Below, one piece after another: positions 23,813 through 37,400 of a DNA stretch of 64,000 nucleotides; the first letter of the stretch is position 1; each line of letters starts with the position of its first letter. Source of the stretch: Gorsachius magnificus. Lineage: Eukaryota > Chordata > Aves > Pelecaniformes > Ardeidae. The position numbers and the translations under genes were made by a program. The DNA is taken from assembly GCA_034008185.1 (NCBI GenBank), contig CM067086.1, positions 1,550,001 through 1,614,000 on the forward strand, in the 5' to 3' direction. A model generated the notes under the pieces. That model worked only from the letters and a program-made list of their open reading frames with translations, did no database searches and was not told the origin of the DNA.

Positions 23813-24009
23813 ATGCTGGGTAAAAAACTGGTTGGATGGCCAGGCCTAAAGGGTGGTGGTGAATGGAGTTAAATCCAGTTGGTGGCTGGTCACAAGTGGT
23901 GCTCCCTAGGGCTCAGTGTTGGGGCCAGTTCTGTTTAACATCTTTATCACTGACCTGGACGAGGGGATTGAGTGCACCCTCAGTTTGCAGATGACACAAA
24001 ATTGGGCAA
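23813..24009 (+). mobile_element. CR1 LINE internal fragment
   Basis: The plus-strand translation in pieces matches the CR1 reverse transcriptase between the KNWL-type motif and FADDTKLG. It has a stop where the PQGS motif should be read through and a small deletion just before FADD. Both ends of the element are missing, so this is an old internal fragment. Confidence 0.85.
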
Positions 24010-27000
24010 GAGAAATGTACTTAGTATATATTTTGAAAGGCTGCAGAAGAAGCCAGGAGACAGAATGTTGCATTTGACCCCAAATAAAAGGTATTTCAGC
24101 TTTTTACTTGCGTTTATCCTGCTTCTTGTAAGTCCCAAATTTATTTGTTTCATGATTTGCATGTTTTGTGTGGGGGGTTTTTTTTTCAAATCTGTAAGCA
24201 AACCAGAAATCATTTACTTGCCAGCTGTTTTCTGTGCTCCCAAGCTAAACTGTCTGCACAGTCTGTTAAACAAAGCTTGCTTTCTCCTGGGGGTTTGTTT
24301 TCTTAATATTTCTGCCGCTTATTTCCCCGATTGAGAATTACAATGGAAGTAAGAGTTCAAAATGTCCATTTAGATCACTTGCTGAGCTTTGAATACAGTC
24401 TGCTGTTGTTGGAGGCTCTAACATTTTAATGAATGTTTTTCTCTTGCAGGAACACTCCAGGACTCTGATATGCACCAAGATCTCTGATGGTAGGTGCTAC
24501 TTGCACAGAAACTTACGGGATCCCACTGCATAGGCAAGAGCCACACGTATGGGGAGATACAGCACTGTTTTCTCTTGGCATTTGGGAATGGAGGATAGAA
24601 AGAGCATCCTTTTCCAGCCTGGTATGCCAGCAGACTCATGGCATGTATTTGCAATTCCCTGCAGTTGCAGGAGGTGTCCATGGACTCAGATGTGGGCTTG
24701 CCTGAGCCCGGCCTTTCAACCATTGCTCGCCTGTGTATGGTTGCTCAGCCAGTCCCCCCAACCCAGAGAAATTCCTGCTTTGTTTGAAGTGTGGGGTCTC
24801 TCTCCCTGACCGCCTCGGAGGGCAAACTACAACCTTACGTATATGTGCAGTTTGTAGCACTCTGCGGCTGTAACCTAGGCTCTGGTGCTTAGACAATGAA
24901 CATCTGGAGGAAGCGTACTGCTACTGCAGGAGTTTGCCCCATGAGGAGGGGGGTTGATGGCAGCCCTCTGTCCTGGCTTTTCTCCTGGCAGGGGGCTGGG
25001 GAAGCCCAGGTGAACCCTGTGTCATGGGGAGGGCCTGGTAATTGGGCTCAGGTGTAGAGGAGGTAGTAAAGGGAGACTTTCTGTCCCCAGGGGTTGAAAA
25101 GGTTTAGCCTTTGTGGCTGGGAAGGATTACTGGCTCTGTGTGTGTTTAATAAAAGTGCAAAGGCATTTTTAAATCAAATTTTAAAGTGTATGTATTTGTT
25201 CTTTGGAATTCACACACACATTTTATTTGCCATTACTTGCTGAGTCTGAGCTTGTCCTTGTGACTGTGATAGCTAAAAACCTTTCTGGGAGACAACAGAC
25301 ATCTCCTGCTCCCAATTTCTTAATCTGAGGAGGAACGGAGATCTGGGAAGCCACTAGAAGGAGTTTGTAAGCTGGAATCAGACAGGATCCTTGGAGAGAT
25401 CTCTTCATCTCCTAAAGAGAGTTGAAGTTGAGGAAGAGTTATGGGGTAAAGGTGATCTGTGTGACTGACCAGGTGTATAGGCTGAAGGTTTATGTGGTTG
25501 TTGGGTTTTTGCTCCATTTCAGAATGAATGTGAACTCTGTGACTTCACCACGTACATCAGTCACCTCAAAACATCTGGCCTGTGCTGAAGAGAAAAAGCC
25601 CCAGTGCTGAAGTGGGAAACTGCAGCTGCTACCAGAGCAGGTAAGGGATTCTATGACAGCGAGCATTTAAAGTGTAGCTTGTTCATCTCCTGCCCCCTCA
25701 GCTCTTGAGGGGACCATGTGTCTGTAGGTAAGCAGTGTAAGGTTTGACTGTTACTGAGGCACCTTTTCCTGCCTCCTCTTCCCCTTTCACTTCAGTACTT
25801 TATTGTCCCTTGAGCAAGTTTTGGAGTGCTTCAGAGTTCTCTTTGAACCCCATGGTGTTACTGACCCTGGCCAGCTGTGTCCCAGCTACGTAAGGTGACT
25901 GATCCTGTGGCTCTGCTGGTGGTGTGAGGGCGTAGGGCACTTCCCTCATGCAGGAGAAAGAAGGGATATTTCTTGCAGCGGCTCAAAGCCTCTGACCACC
26001 TAGTGTCACAGCAGCAAGCCCCCAAATTCTGTGCTCCTGAATTCCCACCCTGCCATGATGCAAGGCTGGTTGCTCACAGAGATGTGTGGTGTTAGCAGCT
26101 CAGCAGAGCTCGGGACACACAATTCCAGAGCAGAAAGCTTTTACTGGGCTCCTTGTTCCCTGACTTTTAGCTGTCAGTATTTTAGGGCTCACTGGGAGAT
26201 ATTTTTAGAAAAGTTGTTGGTTTCTTTCTGATTGAGAAAGCTCCAGAACAAAGAGGCTTTGGGGAAAGTGAAAGGGCAGCAACCTCTCAGTCAGATCCCG
26301 CCTAGAAAAGACCAGTCTAGCACATTTGTGACTTTGAGCTACCAGTTACCCGTGTGACAATAAGGAAGCAGGTGCCCTCTTCTAAGACTTTGCTGCATTC
26401 TCATCCCATGACAGTTCATCCCTGTCACTGACAGGGTTTTTGTCCTAGTAATCATAAACCAAAATCCAGGATGTGAGACATGATATAAAATGTGACATAT
26501 ACATGTGATGGCTTTTGCATTTCGAAATCTGTTGGTGTGCACTAGCAACCTATGTAGGGGCTTTGATTAAGCAATGGATCCATAATACCTTGTGCTTGGA
26601 GAAGTCTTCTGTTGGACTTCTCTTACAGTAAGAGGGAAAGATGCAAAATAGGTTAAGTTGAGAAGGGGCCCACCTGGGTTGTCTTCTCATGGGAGGAGGA
26701 CTCCAGCCTAAAAGAGGATCCCAGGCATGAGAGGCACACAGGGAGTGTGTCCCAAGGGCAGCTGGATTATCCACAAAGACCAGGCACCTTCCAGGCATTT
26801 CCTGAGCTATTTGGTAGCCGCAGGGATTGAGGGCACAGCTTTCAGATGGGAATGACTTGATTGCTGAGTGAAGTGCAGGATGGAGAGGTCTGGTAGGTGA
26901 GCTTAAGATGGCTTCAATCCATGGACTGGAATAGCTGCTTCCCCCCCTCTGGGCTACTTAAGGACTTGGCATTGGCCTTTGCACAGAGGTCTTTGGGTTC

Positions 27001-30000
27001 CGATTGGCACTACTCACACAACCTCAGTGGGGAAGGGAGACTGGCACTTTGTGTTGTTAAATTGTAAATGAGAAAGGATCCAGACAGCTGCACTCTGCAT
27101 TACAGATCAGCAGAGGAGTCAGAGAGCTGTCTGTGGTCATTATCAAAAGGCAGGCTGAAGATTCGCAGATGGCGGAGGTGGTTCAGTTAGTGGTCATGTC
27201 CGTGCGTCTTCATGGTGCTAGAGGAGAGTGCTAGGGAGGCAGCAGCATCAGAAAAAAAACCCCAAACCCATTTAAAAAGTGTAGGGCACTTGGCAGAACT
27301 GGAGAAGATGAGCAACTCTGAGGTGAATGAGTTTGTATTTTTATTTTTTTTTTTTAAGAAAAGTAGTTTGCCAAGAGGTGACTCCAGACTTTGCAGTGTG
27401 ACACTGCACCCAGACACGAGTGATGCTTGTCTGTGTAAAGGGCTGGCATCTTCAGGAGCTGCGTATCAGTCACTTGCTGACCTGTGCTGTGATGCTGTGA
27501 ATGCACAAAAAGCAAATTTGCTGGTAATGGGGGGAAAAAAAAAAACGTTTTTCAGGCAGTGTGAAAGGACAGCCACAGTCTACCTGCAGGATCTAAGTCA
27601 GAGGGTAACCCTGGATTTGTTCAATTGTTGTCTGCTTTCTAGTTCTGTTTGAAAGGGCTGCATCTTCATAAACATGTGGCTTCCCCACTGACTCTTCAGT
27701 GACAATGAACACTCCTGTTTCTGACAAGTTATATACAAAATGGTAAAGACCTTTTAGGGAGTTTAAACTGATGCCACTTTGCCGATTTCACTGGAGCCCT
27801 GCCTGTATTCACCAGGTGTGGCTCAGCAGGTCTTCCTGAGAAGATCTAATAGAGAAGTTGTGTGAAATAGGAGAATACATACTCTGCAAGCAAAGTGGAA
27901 GGGGATTGGATTGCAAAGGATTTATGGAGCAGAATCAATCCTTAGATAAGCACCATCCAATTGGGCTGTAACCACCAGGTCATGTTCCTAGGAGCCAGTC
28001 TTGGTCCAGATGAAAAGAGTTAGTCTTGGCTGTGAGAGAAGCAGCTTCTGTATCAAAGAAGTGCTGTCAAATCCAGCTACGTTTGGATTTGGCCCACCCT
28101 TAGTAGCAGCTAAAGCCTAGGACAGATGGCACGGAAGTGATTGTACATCAGATACAGATGCACAGATGAGCTGTTTCAAGAAACTGGCATGTAGCGCTCT
28201 GCGTTCTTCTGCAGAAAAGATGTGTTGGTGCCCCAGGGCTATCTGACAGCACTGCATTGCCTTGGAATTGAATTATTTTTTTTTTTTAAATGCTCAATAG
28301 ATATGAATCTCAGGAGAATGACTCAGCTAAAGGAATCAACAAAAAAATTCCTGTTGATACCAGTGGGCTGGTAAATGCAAAGTTTAGGCAGATGGTTCCT
28401 TCTGTGTTGCATCTAGAATGAAGCTGGTATGAAGACTGACCAGCCAGGGCCAGCACTGGTAGCTTGACTTCATGCAGCTTCTCTGCAGTATAATTGTGCC
28501 TGAACCCTTCCACCTGTAAGAATGCAGTAGTGGCCTAAAATACCCACTAATTCCTTTGCTAAGAGGTCAGGCATTAGGGCATGCCTGCCTTGGTGTCAGA
28601 CAAGCCGTGACAGGCTGAGAATCACCCAGCAATCCAGGCGGAGTTACAGCCTGCAGAGAGGCCTGTCACCTGTCAGGGAACGTGAGGAAGGAAGACCCAT
28701 TTTTCAGGGAGACCAGCAACAACTGCACAGACCTCTTAATACAGCAGTTTTGCATTTGCCACTTCTACAGCCCCAGATCTGCCTCTTCAGAATATGGGAG
28801 ATACTCGAGCTCTTCCATCAGTGACATTGCGTTCAGAGTTCGCTGGATTAAGTAAGCTTGTTGCTGTGGGGAAATATTTTTGTCTGGCTGAGGATCCCCA
28901 TCCTACCCTGTCATCTGTTCTGATTGTTGTAATAGCAGTTTTTAGAAAACACATTGAAGTACCTGCTCATGATTTGTGTTACTGTTCAGAAGTCATCTCT
29001 GAGTGCTCTGGCTTGCCATGGGTCTCACTGGTCTATCACCTCTGCAGCTGTCAGTCTCACAATGGTGCTGTGCAGCTTTATTAAAGCTATCCCAGGGAAG
29101 CACAATTCTGGACTGGCTGAAAGCCTCATTCTCTTGCCGGAGGAAGTCATGACTTTTAATTCTGTAACTGTTAACAGTTGGAGCCAAACTTGCCTGTTCT
29201 GGAAATTGTGGTCTGCTAAGCAGCTAGACCTCTCCTCATCTCAGATCCTGGAACAGAAAACAGACGTTGAGAAAGCTAGATCCAAAGCAGAGAGCCTACA
29301 GACATGTACTTGGTGCCTCTGCTGTACTTGAAGTTCGGTTTCATTTGCAGCAGGATACAAATAGTCTGTTAAAAGTTTTTAATGACTGTAGTGATCTAAA
29401 TCACAGTGCGCCCTTTGACTTGCAGTGGTAGGTCAGATGGCTGTGTGGCACAGTGTAGGGAGGTCAGGGCAGGGTAAAGCTTTTATTAATAGCTTGACTT
29501 TTGAAAGGAAGGGAAAAAGGTCACCTCCCTGGGGACAGCTTGCTTTTTATTGTGGCCTGCTTTGTGCAGTTACCTACACCTGTAGAGCAGAGGGGTTGAG
29601 GTCAGTCCCCTGAGGTGACTTTGTCTCCCTCTGCTAGGCTGGCACTACTCCCAGCCCTGTGGGGGGCAGGTCCAGGCAAGGCTGGGAGTGCAGCACCACA
29701 TAGAACAGAACAGAATCAGTTGTGTCTCAGACCTGCATCTGGTCTGCAAGCATGCAGCTGGCTGTCACTGTGGCTGAAACAACAGTTCCCAGGTTGTTAT
29801 GGCAATGTCCTGACAATAGTGCTGCTGTGTCACACTGATGTTAGTGATCAATTGTTCCCTTGGCTTGTTTTTCTTGTATTATTCAAGCTGGATATAGCAT
29901 GTGTGTATAAGTATTGTAGCCTCAGTGCTGCCTTTTTTCCCCTCCTTTTTAAAAGAGGTTAAGTTCAGGCAACTTTATCAGGAAACAGTTAGTTGTGTCT

Positions 30001-30018
30001 ATATATGAACAGGAACCT
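24010..30018. other. Convergent intergenic sequence, no gene recognised
   Basis: Unique sequence between two CR1 fragments. Short A- and T-runs occur (27240-27255, 27340-27360, 28265-28290). I see no exon with family similarity on either strand. Isolated short frames have no splice or codon support. Confidence 0.6.
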
Positions 30019-30290
30019 CATAGAATCATACAATCGTTTAGGTTGGAAAGGACCTTTAAGATCATAGAATCCAACTGTTAACGCTCCCAAGTACCCACTA
30101 AACCCTGTCCCTAAGCACCACAACTACATGGCTTTTAAATACCCCCAGGGATGGGGACTCCACCATTTCCCTGGCAGACCCTTCCAGTGCCTGATAACCC
30201 TTTCAGTGAAAGAATTTTTCCTCATGTCCAACCTAAACCTCCTCTGGCGCAATTTGAGGCCATTTCCTCTTGTCCTTGTCTACTCTTGGT
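30019..30290 (-). mobile_element. CR1 LINE 3' fragment
   Basis: On the minus strand this matches the last 270 or so bases of CR1, from the C-terminal part of ORF2 to the tail with ATTCTATGA. It is diverged and interrupted by several small changes. It lies downstream of TALDO1's likely poly(A) signal. Confidence 0.93.
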
Positions 30291-30693
30291 AGAACTGGAT
30301 CTATTAATAAGAGATATATTTAATTAGTCTTAATGAATTACAGCATGAAATGTAATCACATGCACCCCAACTTAATAGAAAGCCCTGTAATGGATAAGTG
30401 CCGTATTAGGATTAGGTAATTCCTGAGGAAGGCTGCCACACAGCTCTTCCTCTTTTGCAAAAGCAGCATCTTAAGAACAATAAGGATAGGGTGATAGAAC
30501 TTACAAGAAAAAAAAACCTCAAAAAACCCAAATGCAAAACCCCCTCAACTGTGGGGTAGTGTCAGCAGCAATTCCATGACTACTGCATGTAAAAAGCAGT
30601 AACTCCTCCAAAGACAATACACAAAGCTCTAACAGCCGATCTTGAGTTGTATCCACATTCACTGTCAGCTCAGATTAACCAGCTGTCAAGTTA

Positions 30694-30699
30694 TTTATT
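30694..30699 (-). promoter_or_regulatory. Candidate TALDO1 polyadenylation signal
   Basis: TTTATT on the plus strand is AATAAA on the minus strand, about 720 bases after the TALDO1 stop. I did not see a closer canonical hexamer. A variant signal nearer the stop cannot be excluded. Confidence 0.4.
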
Positions 30700-31416
30700 A
30701 ACTACTTGAGAGACTTAGTTACTTAATTTTGAAAGTGTAGCCTTTAGTAACATGGGGGTAGGTGTAGCTTGTGCCTATGTTGTAATTGCAGTGGCGCATT
30801 CAGCTTCAATCAATTCCATGTTCTTGCTGTTACCTTGCTTTGGGCTCTTAGGCAAGTGGCAAACAAAACTGATATTTGAGAAAATTCCTAAAAATTGCTT
30901 ATGATACAACTTCCCCCCCCGTTAAAAAGCCTTGAAATACTAATTAGGATGGCATTCACCAGGTTTACAAACAGTAAGCCACTACTGCTGCCACCTTGGC
31001 TGCATAAAGATAAAAGGAAGGGTCTCATAGGAACAGTTGTGGGTTTTGTACCAAGGAGGGCTTTGGAAACCTGTGTCTTCTCTTCAGGCACAGTAAGACA
31101 GCATGAAAGACAAAACTGCTTTCTTAACACATTAAGAATGTAGACTTAATTAGGAATTTAGTTAAAAAACTTAAAAAACACCACTGTCAGTTGTCCCCCA
31201 CAGCAGTGAAACGAACACATTACAAAGGAAATCTGTGTTAATTTGCATGTATTGACAAAAGTGCCACAAAAATTTGAAATTCTATTTGTCCCTTTGCAAA
31301 CTGATAAAAAAGCATGATCCAGAAATCTATCCATACATAGCATAAGACTTTTACAGGTAAGACATTTGTACATCCATTTAACCTCAGGTGATCCAATCAG
31401 GAGAATTCTGATTTTT

Positions 31417-31449
31417 CTACTTTCCATTTTCAGCACTGAACATTCGCTC
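31417..31449 (-). CDS. TALDO1: TALDO1 coding exon 8 (terminal)
   Basis: After the acceptor TTTCTAG it encodes [10 protein letters not shown] and TAG, nearly identical to the human C-terminus. Confidence 0.95.
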   Translation of the reverse strand, partial: ERMFSAENGK

Positions 31450-34400
31450 CTAGAAAGAGAGAAGTAAACACACAAGAGCTGAGTTAAGAGTTTGGGAACT
31501 GGACTGTGCTTTAGCAACACAGGTTTAAGTCACTACTAAGTAGCAGCCAGTCAACAAGAACAAAAGCCTAGATCAGGTGTACTTGGTGTGTATTCCCCCC
31601 CCCAAAACCACACCGTTCAATCAAGACTCTGCATAAACTAACAGAAAACTTTGCTTGGCTATACTCAGCCAACCTGTTGTTGGTGCCTCCTAATGCCAAG
31701 TATAAGCATGATTTATTTCCAGCTCACTACCTGAAGATTATTTGTGCGTCTTGTACTGCTGCTGACAGCTAACAAGTTTAGAATTAGACTTAAGGGACTT
31801 TTCACTTTGAGGGTACTGTTATCTTGATGAGCTGCCAGCCTAAACATTGCCTTGGGCCTCAAACTGCAGGTGTTGCTGTATACTGCTGGCATGAACTCCT
31901 TCTCAAGATCCAGTGAAGTTTACCAAGTTCACTTCATTTAGGTGGCCAGTTTGCTAGCTGCCTGTCCTACATAGCGTGTACCGCCTCTATAAAAACCTGA
32001 TTGGACTTGCTTGTGGGTTCCTAATCCTTACGCATACCACAAGGAACCGCAGGTTAGCTGTAGTACTTGGAGGAACATGAGAGGTGACAACATCTACCTT
32101 TAACATCCTCTCCAGTTTAATTGCATCTGCAGAAAATTTTCTGATCCCATCAGATAATTTCTCCACAGCCATTTGGTCTTCATTATGGTGCCAGCGAAAT
32201 GCCTTCTCATCCAGGTGGATCTTCTCAAGCTCACATGCCTGAGCTGTGCAAGGGGAATTGAAAAAGAAACAAACATATCAGAATATTATCAAATACCACA
32301 GGCTTCCTAGAACAGTCTCAAGATTCTGACCATCTCCAGCTGTTGAAAAATTTCAACCACCACTTTCAACACCACTTGCTACATGAGCGCACTTTGGGCT
32401 GCAAGACTGAAAATGCTCCTGATCTGCTTGGGAGGAAGTCACCTAGATAATCCCTTTCTCAAAATGCAATGTTTACGCCTATGCCATAATCTTGTATCTG
32501 CTGCTGAATGGTACAGTACTTTCAGGCTTATTATCAAGAATTATGCAACAGTCCTACCACACTGAGACATTCTAAGCAAATAGGCTGAACAATTAGGTCT
32601 TTATTTGGCAGTACCTAACAAAAGCTCAATTGATAACATGCCTACAAGCCCACTAGCACCCTGTAAGCAGCAACTCGTGACTACAGCTGTGCACAAATCT
32701 CATCTTCCAAGCTGTAACATAGCATTTTAATACGGCTACAGAAAAGCAAAAGTAGTGCAATGGGAACATGTGTTCAAAAGCATCGTGGCACAGTATCACT
32801 AGATCAAATCACTTAGTCTTGCACATGATTAATTTCTAGAGTTTCTGGAGGGAAAACACACCTTTCGGCATGTTTAAAGCTAATTACATCACCATATTAC
32901 CATAAGATTAAACTGGTTTTGGCATCTTTGCTAATATTCAGTCCCAAGCATATGAAGTATAAAGTTCCTTCTGCTCTCCCTGTCCTCTCAGGAGAGGGTA
33001 CACAGTATTTAATCACACTCAAACCCCATCGTAATTCCAGTCAGTGTACTAAGTGGGACCCAGGACCCTACAGAAGTGACTGTGTGTCAGCAACTGTACC
33101 AGTACTGTTGTAATGAAGCTACAGCATTTCCATCAGAGAGGGGTCAATGTTTATCCTTAAAGCAGAATGGAAGCAAGTGCCACAGAGCTGAGTGGAACCA
33201 TGTATTCTTTAACATTCAAGAAGAAAGGGAGACTGAGCAAGCCCATGTTACATAGAAGTGGACTTACCCTCTTTTACACTGAGCGTGGGAGTTAACTTCA
33301 CATACTCTTTGCTGAGCTCTGCCAAAAGCTTGGGTGAAATAGTGAGATAGTCACAGCCCGCAAGCGCTTTTATTTCTCCCGTGTTTCGAAAGGAAGCACC
33401 CATCACAATAGTTTTGTAGCCAAACTTTTTGTAGTAGTTATAGATCTTAGTGACACTCTTTACTCCTGAACAGGATAAATTGGCAACTGTCAGAATAATT
33501 CACTTGAAGTACAAAAATGTTACTTAGAACTTGCTCAGAACCATTTTTTCATTACGAGGATTTATACAAGTAAGCTGCGGTTTGAATGAGGAGCTGTTGC
33601 ATTTTTAACAATACATTAAAAGGAAAGCTTACCTGGATCCTCTGCAGGCTCATAGGTTTTCTTATCTCCGTTTGCAACATACCAATCCAGGATACGTCCT
33701 ACGAACGGGGAGATCAGAGTAACTCCAGCTTCAGCACAGGCAACTGCCTGGGCGAAGGAGAACAGCAAGGTCATGTTGCAGTGAATCCCATACTCTGCTT
33801 CCAGAACCCTGCAGACACAGGCTGGCTTAAAACAGCAGTTTGCTCACCTACTGAATTTACATGCTAGTAAGTTAAAACTACTGAATTTCTTGAGTTAAAT
33901 TCAGAATGTGGCACAGTTTATAAGCTTTAAAGTTTTAAGCTAACAGCAAATGTTTTACGCTGCCAGACTCTACTTTATTTAATGCTGTTCCTTGAACCAA
34001 ACACAGACAACTTTGCATGGTATTTCAGGAAACGCTGTTTGTGGCCTGGCCCTCACATGAACAAACTTTTCCTATTTCAACAGAAAGCTGTAGCCCTAGT
34101 AACAGACTTCCTGGTGCAGTGCTTTCAAAACAAGTCTGTAAGTGCAGAATGCATTTGTCAGGTGCCTGTGAACAGGCAGAAGCACGCTATGAATCAGCAT
34201 ACCGGGTACAGAAATACTTACTTGCCAGCCTGGATTCCTTCCCATGTTGAAGAGAGCTTTATGAGAATACGATCTTTACCAATTCCTGCTTCCTTATAGA
34301 GGTCAATGAGGCGCCTGGCCCTTTGAATCATTCCTTCCTTATCAAAGGACAACCTTTGAAACAAGAGCAGGACTGCTTAAAAGTGACTTTTTTTTTTTTA

Positions 34401-37400
34401 ATGCTCTCCCCCCCAAACCCTATTGAAAAACATTGTCTGTTTTATCAGCTTTTATATGCCAGTAGCAGGTTTTTGTTCTCGGAGATACTTCCTGGACTAT
34501 GAGCCCATCACACAGGCATACGACAGCACTGCTACTCTCTGATTCAGAAGATCCGGAGCTCAAGATAGCTTTCCTTGAGAAAGTTATTGACTACAGTTTT
34601 CCATAATGAATGCAGAAGTGAATTGGCAATGAGTAGGTTAACAGACAAATCCTATGCAAGTCTTGAAATAAACTGTTAAAACACATCTCTTGCTAAGTTG
34701 TAAAGACATTAACGCATGGAAGAGAATGAACTCTTAAGTGTACTGGAAGCAGGAGGTTTCCCTTGCTTAAGGAACAACAAGATGACAAAAATCCAAGCTC
34801 AGTATTATTTGTTTTTGTAAAGTTTTATCAGCAAGTTATAATCAAGCAAACGAAGTAAAATCCATTCTCTAATTAAACAAATTATTAACTATATAAACTC
34901 TTGCTAGCCTTACAACAGTGAGCCGTCTAGTCACGAACATCTTTCTCCAACTCACATCGTGTCTCTCTGTGTATGTACAAATATCCAGGGTAACCCAGAG
35001 GAAAAAGAGCCAACCTTGCATCTACTTCTGTGGACACACGGCCAGGTATCCTCTTCAATATTTCTGCTCCAAATAATACAAAAAGTTTGTCACAAGCATT
35101 TTTGATCTGCTCCTCTTCTGACCTGAAAACCACAAAGAGCAAAATCATTTCTATGGGGGGGGGGAAAAAAAGCGCATTCACACCTTGCCATGGATTTGAA
35201 GATCAAATTTTGCAGCCCGTTGAACATTAAATTCCAGAGTTCCAATAGCCACTTTGCTGTGCTCCATGTTTATGTTCCACCCTCTGTGTTCCACCAGCAG
35301 TATTAGCCTTTGGGTACTGTTTCCTATAATGCTGTCAGCTCAGGAGTGTTTTCCTGAGCAGTCCTAGAAGGCTGCCTGAGAACTGGTAAATGGAGATGCA
35401 CTTCAAAGTACATCTGAAAGGAGCATACTACATTTTTCTTTAAGAGTTGAGGCTTTCTGGGGCAGGAGATACACCCATGAGTACATGAGGGGAAAACCCC
35501 AGTGCATTGCTAGTACTACTAAACACTACTTATATAAATAAGGCATGTTAAATATAGATCTACCGAGATAAAGAAGCCTCTTTACTTACCCGCCAAGTTT
35601 TTTCCCATAGGCAACAGCATCATCCACAAGTTCCTGGTAAGCTGGCATCTGAGCAGCAGCTAATATCAGAGATGGGTTTGTGGTGGCATCTAGGGGCTTG
35701 TACTCATCAATTGCTAGGGAAATAAAAGCAGCCTATTCAAAACCATCAGTAGGCCTGAGCAATTAATGGTATTTTGCTCAAACGTGTGAGAATGCAAACA
35801 CTTATGGCTGTAGGATAGTAACGTTCGTGATGGAGCAGACTAGTGCAAAACGGGGTTTAAATACACTGCCTGAAAGCTGGCTTGTGCCACAAGTACCACA
35901 ACAAGGTTATCAGAGCTACAGTAGTAAGATACAGCAAAGTATAAGGAAATAAACTTGTGGAAGCAACAGATGAAGAGGAGTGGTGCTAATTCTCAACTTC
36001 TCATCTCTGTCCGTATCATATTCGCCAGCATAGCTGAGTTCCAGGAATCACAGGGGGAAAGTAAAGACCAGGGGGTCTTTCTTCCCTTCCAGCAGTTAGA
36101 CCTTTGGGTTGTTGTTTGTCTACAACCAGAACAGGAAAAAAAGGCATCTGTTCAAAGAGTTGCCAGAGCCTTACTGCATTTTAAAGCCTTTTCAAACAGT
36201 TGCAAACCATTTCTTAGTATCTGCTCTTGTAATTTCCTTGAACTCCCAGGCTTCCTTCCTTGTAGAAGATATTTAAGCTTTTGGCTTACCTTAAGCCCTG
36301 GACTACACCTATTTCAGGTGATACCAGTTGTTTACCAGAGTAGGCTGTGACTGTGTGTTGCCTGGCCCTAATCACAGCTGAGCTGCCTGGCATGCAGACC
36401 CTGACTCAGCACATGAGGGAAAGCCTCTGCAGGCCCTTCCATGATTTCTGCTTACAAGCTCCCTTGCTAACACAGTTAAGTGTCAAAAAATAACAAAATA
36501 TGTATTACCAGCTCATTTTCCTCAGTGTTTTTGCATGGGGATGAAAACCCAAATTAGCGAGCACAACTTTATATTTTTTCAGTCATAGAAAAAAGTAAGT
36601 GGTGTTTTTCCATAGCTCCCTCCTACGCAACAACCACAATCCTGGAGCAGGCCCACTCCATACACAGACACCCTTCAAAACACTCTTCAATTCACATAGA
36701 TACTGCTTCAAATTAAAGCAGTGCACCAGTGAAACTCAGTTCTGAAGCATACACACAATTTTAGAGAAGTCTGTTTTGGCAGAGCTTATTACTCCTCTCC
36801 AGCCTCGCAGCATTTGAAAACTCTCACAGGTCTCTGGCAACATGCGTCTGTCCTGTCCGACAGTCTGTCACCCAGCTTTCCTCACCCAGCCTTCCCTTCG
36901 CCCTGCCAGCAAGTGGTCCATAGCCTGTGCTTTAGCTGTGCAGTACAAGCTTTCAGCCGGGGGGTGCCTGTGACCGCTGTGCCACCTTTCCTCATTGCGA
37001 GCACAAAGCAAGCCGGGCACAAGAGTAAGGATGTACCGGTCTGGCTTAGGGAAAAAGCAAACCTAGTGCAGCGACTAGAGAAGCCACTTACACCATCACT
37101 TACTCCAGGTGCTTGCTTCAAGAGCGTTTCAAACCAGCGCCCTTTCCTACACACCGTTATCTATAAACAAAACTGGGAGCCGGCGTGAGCAACAACGCAT
37201 CTTAACCAGCATCAGCGTTTGACTGGAACAGCTCCTGGCTGTAGCCGTGTTCGGACTGCGAGAGGGATCCGCAGGTGACAACAGGCAGCCAGAGATCAAC
37301 CGCAAAACTGTTTCAAGGAGCTTGTTAAACCTTTCTGGTGGGCAGTGCTCGGCTGCCCTACTGCCACCCGTACACAACGCCCCCTTGGCTGTCACAAGTA

